This document shows, piece by piece, positions 40,201 to 51,491 of a DNA stretch of 64,000 nucleotides. Numbering within the stretch: the first letter of the stretch is position 1; the number at the start of each line of letters is the position of its first letter. Under the pieces are notes generated by a model. The model was not told where the DNA came from and ran no database searches. It saw nothing but the letters and a program-made list of their open reading frames with translations. The stretch lies in the NCBI GenBank assembly GCA_033063855.1, contig CP093830.1, positions 23,188,854 to 23,252,853 of the forward strand. Reading direction: 5' to 3'. Source of the stretch: Smittia aterrima (Eukaryota > Arthropoda > Insecta > Diptera > Chironomidae). A program made the position numbers and the translations under genes.

Positions 40201-42072
40201 CAATAAATTTTTATGCAAGCTTCGCTTAAGCTTTTACACTCGCTCGCAACGAATGAGAATGAATGTTCTTTCTTGTTCTTAATGAAATTGTAGGTAAGAC
40301 GAGAAAGGAAGGAAACGAAGGATTTAAAACTTAAAATAAAATGTACGGATTGTATTCCGATGGGAGAATAACAATGAAAACTAAAAGGATTCAAGCCATA
40401 GCTTCGAGATGGATAACCCTTAGCGCTGGGTCGCGCTTCGGGAAGCGCTATAAAATATGGATAAAATGGGGATAAACGACAATGGTTCGTGCCTTGAATT
40501 TCTGCTCCTAAAGTTCACCTTCAAGTCAGAGCAAAAAATGCAATTGAGTTTCAAAGTTTCCATCGAATCGATTCAATTTTTAAATGAGGAAATCAAATTG
40601 TAAAATGCAGATTGAATTAACAATCTAATGTTTTAAAGTTTAACGTTAATGTTTAAATAATCGATGATAATTATTTCTTTTCTATTTCGAGATCATATTT
40701 TTTCTTCACAAACACGAACGGAAAAGCTTCAGAAGCAATCACTGGCAACCGCTAGTTCATAAATAATTAAAGCATCTCCCATCAATTACGAGGCATTAAT
40801 AATTTCGGGAGACCTAGTCACTCCGTTTAATAATTTTATGCGTTTGATTGAAATTTTAATTTAATTGCTTCAATTACAAAATTTTATGCAAATCCCTTTT
40901 GAAATATTTTGAAACATTTCGTTACCGAAAACAAAAGTTAGGTGTTGTTTATAATTATCATGATCAGGACTGACAACAATTAGGTGAAATTTTAATGAAA
41001 TATTTGTGTCTCGCGTTCACATGAGCGAAGGAATTTTTTAGTCAAAACAATCCGGCCCCCGCATGAATTGCACAACAGATAATGAACACGTTTTCAATTT
41101 TTCGGATCGAGGGGAGGGACGGAAAATTAAGCTCGCAAACAACACAACAAACGAATTAATGAAGGACTTATAGAATCACCGCTCGCTGTGTGCTCACTCG
41201 GCAAAATGTTGAAATGGAAGTTTCGTTTGAGCGAGATTATGATGGAGCAATTATTCGCATGATTCGGCGATCGAAAACATGTTATTACAGTCACATCATC
41301 GGATATTCTCATGAATAATGAAAAGAAGTAACGCCAAGCGTGAGGGCAAAAAGTTATTACATTTTCTGCTTGAAATGAAGCTAATGTCGCGAGATAAACA
41401 TTTAATTAAAACAGAATTATGTGATAAATATATTTATCCGCGTTGATAATGGACACGAGTGATATCGATCATAAAAGCATTGATGGGAGGAATTATTTAT
41501 TATCAATTTTAGTGATTAAAGGCAAAAACAGCGTAAGAAAACTTTGATTGCCTCAAGTTGCGCACTAAAATAAAAATAGTCTCAACCTGGCCAACGTTAT
41601 CTTGATACTGAATTAAATTGAGCTAAAATATTTTTCTTCCTTCACAATTTTTTATTCTTTAAATGAAGATACGAAACACAGCTTCGGAAACAGACACAAG
41701 AGGGTAATTTAAAGAAATAGATTTTTCCTGTCATTTCTATTCCAGATATATAACAGTTCATCCCGTAGAAACATCAAGTCATTACATAAACGAAGCAAGG
41801 AGCCTTGAAACTAACGGCCAATAATGAACTTCATTAATTTCACGAAATGGGATTATGTGCTGCTGCCCTCCAAAGAGGTTAAAACACTAAACTAATTTCA
41901 ACACACGGTCGACCAACACACACAACCGACGTTTTAGGATAATTTGACCCTCATTGACTTAAACGTAACTGATTTCATGCTTGGGGTGGACGAAATGGAA
42001 AAATGCGATACACTCACCTTGACAAAAAATAATTAAAATAATGGCGGAAATGAAACCCTTAGTCTTGGCCAT
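28299..42072 (-). CDS. beat: Beaten-path (Beat) family immunoglobulin protein, copy B, with a probable GPI tail
   Basis: Seven coding exons in phase: 42072-42018 (signal peptide, MAKTKGFISAIILIIFCQ), 38213-37962, 37875-37856 (a 20-nt microexon), 36050-35915, 32912-32779, 28679-28451 and 28381-28299. Total 909 nt, 302 aa. Ig domain 1 has VLEC (C44), YSVKWYKDGEEFYRFVP and GLYRCEISAEEP (C133). Ig domain 2 has LSLNC (C180), LIWYINDEQ and MKVRCVASLSP (C243). After SREAMLLVRSSSGS the protein ends in a hydrophobic run from P286 to I302 with no following charged tail. That is the form of a GPI-anchor signal, with the SSSGS stretch as a plausible attachment site. In Drosophila, Beat proteins act in axon guidance and neuronal recognition. 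Introns are large: intron 1 holds a carbonic anhydrase gene on the other strand, and intron 4 holds a foldback transposon. The specific paralogue is not assigned. Confidence 0.94.
28680..32778 (-). other. beat: Intron 5 of beat B (4.1 kb)
   Basis: This intron separates the two exons of Ig domain 2. I see no nested gene. Open frames at 28,986-29,234 and 30,924-31,199 have no recognisable domain. A short (AATC)4 microsatellite lies at 31,927-31,945. Confidence 0.6.
31927..31945. repeat. (AATC)n microsatellite
   Basis: Four full AATC units plus AAT, seen directly. It lies in intron 5 of beat B. Confidence 0.8.
34649..34687. repeat. Left terminal inverted repeat of element 1
   Basis: Reads ACGTCATTACCTCGACCGGC and on through a second ATTACCTCGACT. 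The reverse complement of 35,809-35,847 matches it almost perfectly apart from three differences in the outermost six bases. Confidence 0.88.
35030..35242 (-). other. Cysteine-rich 70-codon open frame inside transposon 1, possibly a captured fragment
   Basis: This open frame lies in the unique centre of element 1, where base composition is clearly less AT-biased than in the arms. It would encode a six-cysteine peptide starting MENDTPAYDCIYGVD, with a CxxxCxxC-like cluster (CSPICNNC). The ATG directly follows CTTTTACATACAAG, which resembles a splice acceptor, so it could be an exon fragment carried by the element. I do not recognise the family. A second frame open across 35,150-35,300 makes a frameshifted relic equally possible. 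It may not be expressed. Confidence 0.3.
35809..35847. repeat. Right terminal inverted repeat of element 1
   Basis: Contains GTCGAGGTAATGCCGGTCGA followed by GGTAATGACGTACATCC, the inverted counterpart of the left end. It stops 67 bp from the exon 4 boundary of beat B at 35,915. Confidence 0.88.
37856..37875 (-). CDS. beat: 20-nt microexon of beat B
   Basis: Begins after a CTTAG acceptor and ends at a GTAAGT donor. It encodes the end of the VEGIKVD motif, which is required in frame between exon 2 (phase 1) and exon 4 (phase 0). In beat A the equivalent codons (DGIKVD) are part of the preceding large exon, which confirms that these residues belong to the protein. Part of the beat B gene listed above. 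Confidence 0.88.
38910..39833 (+). CDS. CAH: Alpha-carbonic anhydrase, cytosolic-type, nested in beat B intron 1
   Basis: Three exons in phase: 38910-39155, 39236-39531 and 39614-39833 (762 nt, 253 aa). The enzyme hydrates CO2 to bicarbonate. All three zinc histidines are present: H79 and H81 in EQIHFHWGD, and H104 in SMEGHLVHYN. The supporting glutamates (E91 in GCEH, E102) and the SLTTPP loop with T187 are also present, so the core should be catalytic. Two oddities stand out. The protein starts about 25 residues later than typical members, at MSTAPEQAVQSPIALQL, so the usual N-terminal GYxxxNGPxxW segment and any signal peptide are missing. The position of the proton-shuttle histidine (H64 of human CA II) is serine in TNTGSSAMITF, which predicts slower turnover. 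An upstream exon could exist, but none is evident. The gene is on the strand opposite its host gene. Confidence 0.94.
39886..39891 (+). terminator. Poly(A) signal of the carbonic anhydrase gene
   Basis: AATAAA in GCTGCAATAAAAAG, 53 nt after the stop codon. This gives a compact 3' UTR inside the beat B intron. Confidence 0.6.
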
Positions 42073-45000
42073 TATGCGCTGCTGCTCTAATTATTTCCTT
42101 GCTCTCTTGTCCACTGAGTTTTCTTCCTCTCGAACTTTGGTTCAACGTCGTCTTGTTAGAGGTGATACATCTAGGTTTGTCTGGTTGCGCAATATAATTC
42201 CAACTCAGGTTATTTCAGACGATTCATGATTGCTGCAGCACTCGTTTAATGCGTTGGATTTTCACGAGCTTCATATGTTCTACCGTTCAAACACTTGAAA
42301 TTTGATATTTCCTAACAAAAACTTTTCATTCACTTTTTGGAAATTTGATATTTTAATCTTGTTTTAATTTTGGAAAACTCTGAGCACAAGCGACGAACTA
42401 ATTTCAGTTTTTCTCAATTTTAATTCGATTTGTTTTTCTGATTCACTTCACATTGAAATTAATCTCTTCCGTCGAAATCGATAATATAAATCAGAATTTT
42501 CATGAAGAATCAAAAATGATTTAAACAAATTTGCTTAAATTTAAATTCGATTCCTCTCCATTTTGATTCAAGAAATATCAATTTCTACGAACTTATTGAA
42601 CGTGAAATCTTCCGCAAACGCTGAATTTCACATAGTACAAACAAACTCGAAAGAAATTTAATCAATGAATCATGAATTTCCCCCTCTCTCTCTCTTCTCT
42701 CATGCCCTTACTCTTCATTTTGTTGTTATCCTGTTGACTTTTTAACGATCACGGAAAGCTCAGGAAAACGTGGTTTATATCATCATCTGAGTCACACACA
42801 CACTTTCCGAACGACACCATTAAATGTGCTTTTCCCTAAGTTCGTTTGAGAAGTTACCTTGACAACAATTTATATCTACATACTCAATGTGTTGGTTATT
42901 CTGCTCGTAACTTTCAACTCTGCTCGACTGTCTCGTCGACAATGATAAAATTTTTGTATTTTAAAAAAATTCTAATTTAATAAAAGTTGAGAAACCCTGA
43001 AGTTAAGTTTGTCGTAGGCAATATAAAGATGAAAAAAAAAAAAATCCAGTTCTTTTTATGCACAGTCAACACAAAACGTTTAGAAAAAGCTATTCACTTA
43101 GTTTCGTCTGAAAATATTTCTTTTATCCGTCCGGAAAAACGTTAGGAAAATAAAATTAATGTTTTTCACAATATTTGTTTTTCTAATCGTATTTACATGA
43201 AAATTCTCTCTATTAGTTATGTGTCAGATGATTTAAATCTGATTTGACTGCAAATCATTCGAAACACTCTTGCTTCGTATAACTGTTTCTCACTCGAAAT
43301 TTGTTGAGTTTTCGTGCACGATCGCAAAATACGGAAGAAAGAAAAATCACAAATATTAAATGCCGCATAAATTGTTTCATTTTTTTGTTCTAAACTATCA
43401 CAAATTAGATTTGAAAACGCTCTGATTCACCATTCAACTCGAGTTTTTGTTCGTTCTTCAAAATCAAATGAATGGAGAGTCATCATCAAAAAAAAGAGAA
43501 CATTTTCATTAAAGTGTTTAATATTTTATTTCTTTTGAAACTCAATTTTAAAATAAAGAAAAAGATTCGGAAGGAAAATATCAACTTGTCGTATAAATAT
43601 CTTTTCAGCAACCTCATATTTGCTCAAAAGGGAAGAAAAAGCTCTCGTAGTATCCACCCAGATGGGGGAGAATGTTGATACATTCAGAGCTTAGGATTCG
43701 AGAGCAGAAAATATGGGGTAATATTTTTCTTATAAAGTCGAGAGACTTTTCCGTTTCAATGTCAAATCATTGTTGTTATTTAAGGCAAAAGAGAGGAGTG
43801 GCGTGGGAACGAAGCCAAATGAAAGAGACAACATAGTGAAGCAAGCAAAGTTAAGGATTGAAACATCAACCTTTGAAATTCTCTCAAAATCAAACAACCC
43901 TTCCCGTTTGAACGAAACGCACTAATTTTTGATAAGATGAATAGTGAATTTCACTTATTACATAAATAAAATTTTCATTGTGATATTTAGCATCTTCAAA
44001 TCATCGTCTAACTTATCAAACAACTCCAGATTTATTGAGTCCATTGTCACCCTTAGCACGGACGATTGAGCAACAGAAAGTAGTTGTTTTTTAGAATTCA
44101 TTTCAACGAGAAACCAAAAGCTTGAAGACTCAAGAGAAAGCAATCGTTTCATGCACAAATGGCGAAAAGGTTCCAAATTCTACGAATTTTTTTCCTTTCT
44201 TGACACTAAAGTACCATAAATACTATTTATTCGGCATTTGAACCTGAATAACTTTTTTTTATTCAACGAAAGCAGGAAAAATGCTGATATCTTGTTTGCT
44301 GAAACAAATTTCTAATATTTTCGTATAAAAGAAATATGTGGAATATGCATTATTCGCTAAGTTCAAGCTTCCTTCGTCATAAAAAAGGATAAACACCATT
44401 ATGGTTATAGAGAGAGAGAGAGAGAAAGGACGGCGGAGTTTATAAGTTATTGTTAAATAATTCATGAGTCTTGAGACGAAAAGATATGAGAGATCATTAG
44501 AAGAGTATTTCATCGTTAGCGTCTGGGAAAGTAATTACTTTTTAACGAAGATAATTATCCAATATTTATCGTGAGTTCACAAGCATAGCTCCATAAATTT
44601 CAAGTTTTCTTTGTGATTCTTGAAAGTTCAGAACTTTAAGTTTCAACTTTATTTGTGGATTTTGATTATTAATTGATATTATCGTTCACATTTTTAATCA
44701 CTTGAGTATGCGAATGTGTCCACAAAAATTGTATTACTCAGTCCAAAAACCACATTTATTGAACGAAAATAACTTTATTTATAGATATAAGAACTTGCGT
44801 CAATTATTTCGCAAATATTATTTTTCCGACAGCAACGCAATTGAAAAGACCGAATTGGTTGGATGCTCGAAGAAGACTGGAAAATTCAGAATGAAAGCGC
44901 CTGAATTATGTATCGAATAACAGAACGAGAGTTTTCCAAAACAGGAAAAGCTCTCTTGGAAAATTAATGGAAAGTTCATCAGCTGGAAAGCTAAATGCTT

Positions 45001-46150
45001 GAAAGTATAAGTGCACTTATAATAGAAAATTATAATAGAAAATATATTACATTTTAAAATGCGAAGGGGAATCTGCTTTTACCACATTGATGCTAGATGA
45101 ATTTTCAAAACAGCGCTTAAAAAGTATAGAAATTAACGTGACACTGAATTGATAAAAAATTCTGAATAATTTTAGGATCTTCAAGTGACTAAAGTGTACA
45201 AAATGCAGCTAAACAAAATGCAAATGATCTTTCGATGATTATAATTAATAATAAAAATATATTCGCAATAAAAAGGAAATGAATTATTCAGCCACTCTTG
45301 ACGTTCTCGCATTGTTTGCTTCAGCGATTCTTTACGATCTTACTCGTTCTGTTGGCATAATAATATGGCAAATGAGGTCGAAGCAGCTGAACCTCTTGGA
45401 AAAACAAACTCAATAAACTGCACAGAATTATGGAGGTTCGCTTAATAATTTCAGTGAAGATAATGATGTTTCCTAATTTAATTCTGCTTACGATAACATC
45501 CTCTATGCAGTTAATGTACATATATTTCATTTATAAATATTTTTCCTCTTTTATCCACACGCGGTTAGCTCACTCACCCTCGAAATCCTCCAATGCTAGG
45601 AAAATAAAGATTTGTTTTATTCTCAATGAAGAAGAACTCGAGATTTTTCGTGCAAGGAAAAATTATGTTACCTCCTCGCGTACTTTCGCGTGTTCACTCA
45701 CGTCATTCTTATATATTATTTAAACCGTGAAGCTGGCTTAAACGTATTACAGGAAACCATCAGAGCTTTTCCCTCTTTGTTGTCCTCTCTGGTAGTCTGT
45801 TAAACATAAAAAAATGAATTTTCTCCGATGATACAAATCGCAAAGCAATAGAAATTTCTTTAAGTTTGCTAATATTTTTTTTATTGAATTGAAGCTTGAA
45901 TTCAATTCACAGAGGATCAAATGTTTTTCCATGTGGAAATATCTAAAATATACATATTTCAATTCTCATTTAGTAGCTCATTGTGATCCGCACCTCAAAG
46001 AAGTTCACGGCTTGATTTTCCTATTGAATTCACTTTTGTTGAGGGGACGTTTCAAAAGGGCTTGAGATTAAAACAATAACATTTATCAGCTCATTTATAT
46101 AAATAAGCACGCACACTCGATATAATATTGCTGAATCGCGCGGTGTGTCG
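42073..46150. other. Intergenic DNA upstream of beat B
   Basis: No supportable gene. The beat B promoter and 5' UTR should lie near the left edge, but no clear core motif was found. Simple repeats seen are a CT tract near 42,684-42,700, an A13 run at 43,032-43,044 and (AG)8 at 44,409-44,424. Open frames of 60-97 codons show no family resemblance. Confidence 0.5.
44409..44424. repeat. (AG)8 microsatellite
   Basis: Eight AG units, seen directly in intergenic DNA. Confidence 0.75.
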
Positions 46151-46160
46151 CGAGAGGAAA

Positions 46161-46535
46161 GGACGCTGGGAAATGACAGGAATTATATATAATTTATATA
46201 TAAATTATATATAATTCAAAAAGAAAAGTTATAAATTACATATAATTTATATATAAATTACATATAAATTATATATAAATTATAGATTATACAAAAATTA
46301 TATATAAAATTCTTACGATTCTCATGCAAGAAAATATTTACTTGCTTGAAATCAAAAATATATATCATGCAAATATATACAAATTATATATAAAATGTAT
46401 ATAATTTATATATAATTTATATACATTTTATAGGAGAAATAAAATAGAATATATCTCGATCAATTTTTATGCATCATAGTTTTCATTATATATTTATAAA
46501 TTATATATAAAAGGGATATAATTTATATACATTTT
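46161..46535. repeat. Left inverted arm of element 2
   Basis: AT-rich arm that pairs with 46,858-47,232 over essentially its whole length. A transcript of it would fold into a hairpin of about 370 bp with a 320-nt loop. Confidence 0.85.
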
Positions 46536-46547
46536 ATAAATTAATTT

Positions 46548-46811
46548 TTAAAATGAAACGTTTAAACAAATATTATTTGATTTGAATGCATTGGCCATAG
46601 GTTTAAGAAAATCTGCATTTTTTATTTGTCCAGCCGCCAATCGTGCAACTCAACGTTTTAGTGGTGGAGAGAGCTTGAAGTAGTCACGAGCTATAAATCC
46701 TCGTTGTTTATCAACAGCCAATGCAGCGTAAGACAAGTCTATAAAAGAAGTAGGCACTCTGTAAAATCCCAGATGTGAGGATGACGGAAATTTGAAGATT
46801 TTATTAATTAT
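46548..46811 (-). pseudogene. Coding-like fragment in the centre of transposon 2, one in-frame stop
   Basis: On the minus strand one frame is open over 87 codons except for a single TGA at 46,650-46,652, then ends at TAA (46,548-46,550). The translated text looks protein-like on both sides of the stop: GFYRVPTSFIDLSYAALAVD and RGFIARDYFKLSPPLKR before it, VARLAAGQIKNADFLKPMAN after it. There is no starting ATG. Such a run is unexpected by chance at this base composition. I do not recognise the family; it may be a captured host-gene fragment or a transposase remnant. Confidence 0.4.
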
Positions 46812-46857
46812 TTAGTCTTAACCTACGCATCAATCTGAAGGCTTATATCGTTAAATC

Positions 46858-47232
46858 CAAATATATATAAATTATATCCTTTTTATATATTATTTATAAA
46901 TTTATATTGAAAACTATGATGCATACAAAAATGATCGAGATATATTCTATTTTGTTTTTCCTATAAAATGTATATAAATTATATATAAAATATATACATT
47001 TTATATAAAATTTGTATATAGTTGCATGATATATATTTTTGATTTCACGCAAGTAAATATTTACTTGCATGAAAATTGTAGGAATTTTATATATAATTTT
47101 TGTATAATCTATAATTTATATATAATTTATATGTAATTTATATATAAATTATATGTAATTTATAACTTTACTTTTTGAATTATATATAATTTATATATAA
47201 ATTATATATAATTCCTGTCATTTCCGATGTCC
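46858..47232. repeat. Right inverted arm of element 2
   Basis: Reverse complement of the left arm with only scattered differences, for example GCAAGAAAATATT on the left against GCAAGTAAATATT here. Confidence 0.85.
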
Positions 47233-47242
47233 CGAGAGGAAA

Positions 47243-50200
47243 ATAAAAATAATCATTATTATTAATGTGTTATCACATCTGCATTTCGGTCTTTTAATCT
47301 TTCGCTAATTATCACATTATTGTTTCAGTTTTTCAAAAGCAAGCAGCGATTTCTGAACGGCTTGAAACATAATTATTTTCGCTTGCTTATGCATGAACGT
47401 CCTGAAACTTTTCATGAATATAAACAATGCTTTATCGATTTTTGTGCCTCACAAAACTGGTTAGTCGCTTAGAGAACAAAAGCGTAGTTTTTAAATTTTT
47501 CTAAGTCTCATAAACGTTTTTTACGACTCATAATTTGCCAACGACATTGTTTTCTCAATAATGATTTGAAATGTTTCTTAGTTTTACTGTGTTTTCACGT
47601 TTTAAATGTTGCTAACGAATACGGTCTGAGGAGTCCTCAGTTAGGACTGTGAATATATACACAGATACTGATCATGTGCAGCAAAAATATAAATGGTATT
47701 GGATATAATGGAAGGGTGCACGTGAACTCTTGAAGTGCAAAGAGCTCAATTGCAATTAAAATCACCATAAGCGATGTGCATTCAAAATTTAATGTAATGA
47801 GTACATTGCAAAACCGTAATTTTTTAAATCGTTTTAAACAGTTTTTTCACAGTCATTAGAGCTCAAGCATTGCTAAAGCGAAGCGATTGGAAGCTTACTT
47901 TCGCATTTTTGAAGCCTCCTGCCATGAAAAAAGCCTTTCTGATCTTTCAAGTATCTCGATAATAAAGCGACATTGAAGTAGGGTGACACTTTCACATTTG
48001 CTGGTGGGCACATAAAAAAAACGTATATCGAAGATGGGTCAAGTAGCCGAACTCTCTCGAAAGAAACTGGAAATGATTTATGTGACAATAAATTTCAATT
48101 ATAATTTCAATTATCGAACTAGATACATTCACAAAGACACATTGAATGTACACTTGACACGTTTGACAGACGAGAAATATCGAGCAGAGAAAGATGAAGG
48201 CAAAGCGAGAAGAGTAAAGCAAAAACGTCGAGCTGATAAAAGTTCGGAATTCGTTTATATTTTGCCCCGGGAGGCTGGCTTCACAATAAACCGTCATTAT
48301 ATCATTATAGAGACGATAATGCGAGAGAAGAAAGAAGACACAATGGTGAATTCTAACGAGGCAACACATAATATAATATTGCCAATTTATCACGATTGAA
48401 GCGACGTAATGTGAATCAAGTTGGCTTACTGAAGGCGTTCTTTGCGGTATCAAGTTACGTGAAGAACTTTGTCACTTCAGGCTCAATACCTTTTTTCATG
48501 AGAATTACCAAAGGATAATAAAAACTTTCCAAGTAAGAACTTCCACCTATATAAATGAGATTAACGAATGTCGTCAAGAAGGTATTGTTACAAATAGGAG
48601 ATCATTGCGCAAAGGCTGATCTCAAATTTTTTTAACAATGACATGCTCTTTAAAATTTCAATTATTTCTGTTTAAATCTCTGCCGGCAGTGGTTTAACTT
48701 TATTGACAATCACTTAAAGCGAAGAGCTTTGAAAAGAAATTACTTTCGCAATGAGAGCGTACAATTCAAAGGAATCGTCTCACGATTCTATTCAACCTGA
48801 ACATAACATCCCCCAGTCAACCGAGATTCATTAAACTCAAAAGAAATGAAAATCGTATCAATTTTCGAGATGAACGTTTCCAATTGAATTAATATCCAAT
48901 TTTCCCTTATTTTTTTTTTCCTTTTTAAAAGTGATTGATTCAAAAACAGCAGAAAATACTTCACTTTGACTTTCTGGACAGATCGTGAATTTCGTCTTCT
49001 TTCAAGTGCTTTCAATTTGTAAACTTGAAAAGAAGTTTTTCAGGTCTCTGCTGAAGTGTTCCTTTTTGAAATTTCTCGGAATTATTTTTACCAATCATTT
49101 TCTTTAGACTTGGACCACAAATAGATGAAAGATGTATTAATGGTTGATGACTTTACGGATAATTTGCATCTGCCACGATATTAAAAAGACAAAAAAAAAA
49201 CATATTTTCGGATTTTGTTTTATTTTTATATCACCAATGGTCGAGTGCTCCAAAAACGCGTATCTAATTTCTTGCGAAAAGATCTTTCGTCTCGTATCGC
49301 TTCAACATATTTTATAAAATGAAAGTTTTAACTTAATTTTTTTCCTATTTTCCAATTGCTTCCTATTATGAAACCATCAAGTTGATGTTAAAATATAAAC
49401 GAAACCATTTAATAGAACAAACTGTTTTCATCCGACCAAGCCCAAGTAACACGTTATGTTCTCCATCGATTTTTCTTTTCTAAAGCTGTACAGAAAGTTA
49501 ATGACGTTTTCATCATATTTTGCTTCAAGAAGATATCACAAAACCGACTTGTTTGTTCTCCTTTAAAAGCTTTTTTGATTTTCATCCATTAATTTCCTTC
49601 AGAGCGATCAACAAGAGTGGAAAACTTGGTTCGGTTTTTAAACTTTTCTGCTTTTGTGTGAAACGAGCAAACAGACTCGACTCACACATGATTTATCTTC
49701 CTACTGCCATCGGAGGCTTCCTTTGTTTCATTTTAGTCTCTTGTGCAACATAATCACAGAAAATAATGATTTGAACTTGATCCAATTATTTGATAAAGTC
49801 GAGAGAGTGAGGAAGTCTTCTGGTTTTGCTTTATTTTGCTTCAAGGCGAATTATTATATCAAGACTGAAACATGAATGGATTTTTACAAACAAAAAAACC
49901 TTACAAAGTTAGGGCATCTAACGTTTGAAGCAAATCTTGAAAGTTGACTCGATTGTAGTAACATAATTCTTCTAGAAACATATGGAATGTAGAATGTAGT
50001 TGTGATATTCGTATTATAAACCTATATGAAATAGAAGGGCCTGAAAATCAATTTAATATAATAAAAAACAATTTTTCAAATAACATTTTAATAAATTTCA
50101 CTTTCAACTGTTAATTAGATACATCAATATATATATTTTTCTTAAGGTTTTGGACATTTTTCACGATTGTTGAAGGGAATTATAACGATTCTCATAGCGA

Positions 50201-51188
50201 GACAGACATTGAAGGTTAAAAACAAGCTCTAACGAGCAATCTATAGTCCTTAAATTGTTTAATTTCTATCAATTCACAACAGCCTCATTTCTAGCTCACG
50301 CTTGCATCGCACACAAGGGTACAGCGCAAGTATAAAACATTTATTATTGTTATAATTTTATTTTTTGGAAAGTCGTGGAAATAAATATTTGAAAGCAAAA
50401 GTAATCAGTCAATTAATGTTCGTAAATTGCAAACTATATGGTGAATAGATTGTCATCTGTTCTAATCTTTAGCTTTGGCGATAAAAACTTGGGTGCTTTG
50501 AAAAGTTTATTAAAATAGAAAATTTTCTGCCTTGTACTATTTTTTTAAATCAATTATTAGATGCTTCAATCAAAACTTATTCTTTCATTCAGCTTTGCCA
50601 TCTACTATGGGTTTCTTAAGAGATTCTTTAGTGTTCGAGTTAGCGCCTTTTCTTAAATTAACTCAGTATTTTAAACACCAAAATTTTGTTAAGAAAGTCG
50701 TTCGCATTTTGAGTGCAATCAAATGATGGGGTAAATATTCAAAGCACATTTCCTCAGTCTAAAAGGGTTCATTAAATTTTCAATCCGATTCTACATAATT
50801 TAAATTTAGTTTTCGCTGCCGGTAGAACACACTTTTTTTTACACTTTTCTTTTGAAGGCCAATAATTATATTTTTCATTCTTTGGTCAATTTAGATTTTG
50901 TTTTTTAAAATTAGGGGAGAGTAAATTTTAAATGTTAGAAATGGAAAGATTTTTGCGGTAACTTAGTTAATCAAACGTTAACAAATGGTTGCAATTGCGA
51001 TCTCTAGTGACATTATGTATGATTAAATATTTTTGTTCACTTAACGACAGTATAGTCTTTATCGACTTGTGTTTTCCTTCACATCATTTAAAATAAATAT
51101 ATCAAAATATATCGTCGTCTCTAAAGTTCGCGAACATGAATTGAATCACTATAAGTTTCTCTTTGAAACGTGCAAGCATTCACGTTCG
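47243..51188. other. Intergenic DNA downstream of FAM20
   Basis: No gene recognised. Overlapping open frames on both strands at 47,992-48,453 are the longest, but neither has a domain, signal peptide or splice context that would support coding. Confidence 0.5.
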
Positions 51189-51194
51189 TTTATT
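51189..51194 (-). terminator. Possible poly(A) signal of FAM20
   Basis: An AATAAA hexamer on the minus strand about 300 nt beyond the stop codon. It is only a candidate, because such hexamers are common in AT-rich DNA. Confidence 0.3.
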
Positions 51195-51491
51195 TCCAAG
51201 AAAACCTCGAGCGATCTCGAGATGTCAGATTTTTCAATCAACTTGAAAGGTTTTCTTCTTTCGTATCGCTCAAATATTCACTCGCGAGATTGCGGGAACA
51301 ATCAACCTTAAACAGTAATTTTGAAAATGCATTAAACTGTCTTCAGAAACAACGAAAGAAGAATTCGAAATCCCGACTGGGATTTCAAAACATATTTACA
51401 AAACGAAAATGTATTTACAGGTATGTGTCTTCCATTGTAAGATCCTTTACATCGTATTTTACTTAAGCGAATTCTAAAGGAACATTTTTCT

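Larger units (their letters stand above)
46151..47242. mobile_element. Foldback, Mutator-like non-autonomous transposon 2 with 10-bp target duplication
   Basis: The element occupies 46,161-47,232 (1,072 bp) between perfect direct repeats CGAGAGGAAA at 46,151-46,160 and 47,233-47,242. The tips are GGACGCTGGGAAATGACAGG on the left and, inverted, GGACATCGGAAATGACAGG on the right. From there two inverted arms of about 370 bp (46,161-46,535 and 46,858-47,232) stay almost identical by eye, differing at scattered positions. They are made of ATTATATATAATTTATATAT-type palindromes plus a conserved ATGCAAGTAAATATTTACTTG palindrome core. A unique centre of about 320 bp is much less AT-rich and looks coding. 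The similarity of the arms suggests a recent insertion or sequence conversion between arms. The 9-10 bp duplication and long arms suggest the Mutator superfamily; no transposase is encoded. Confidence 0.87.

Noticed and set aside
47992..48453. Open frames of 153 aa (minus) and 121 aa (plus) overlapping each other
   Set aside because: Low-complexity composition, no domain, no Met or splice context, and they shadow each other; chance is the simpler explanation.
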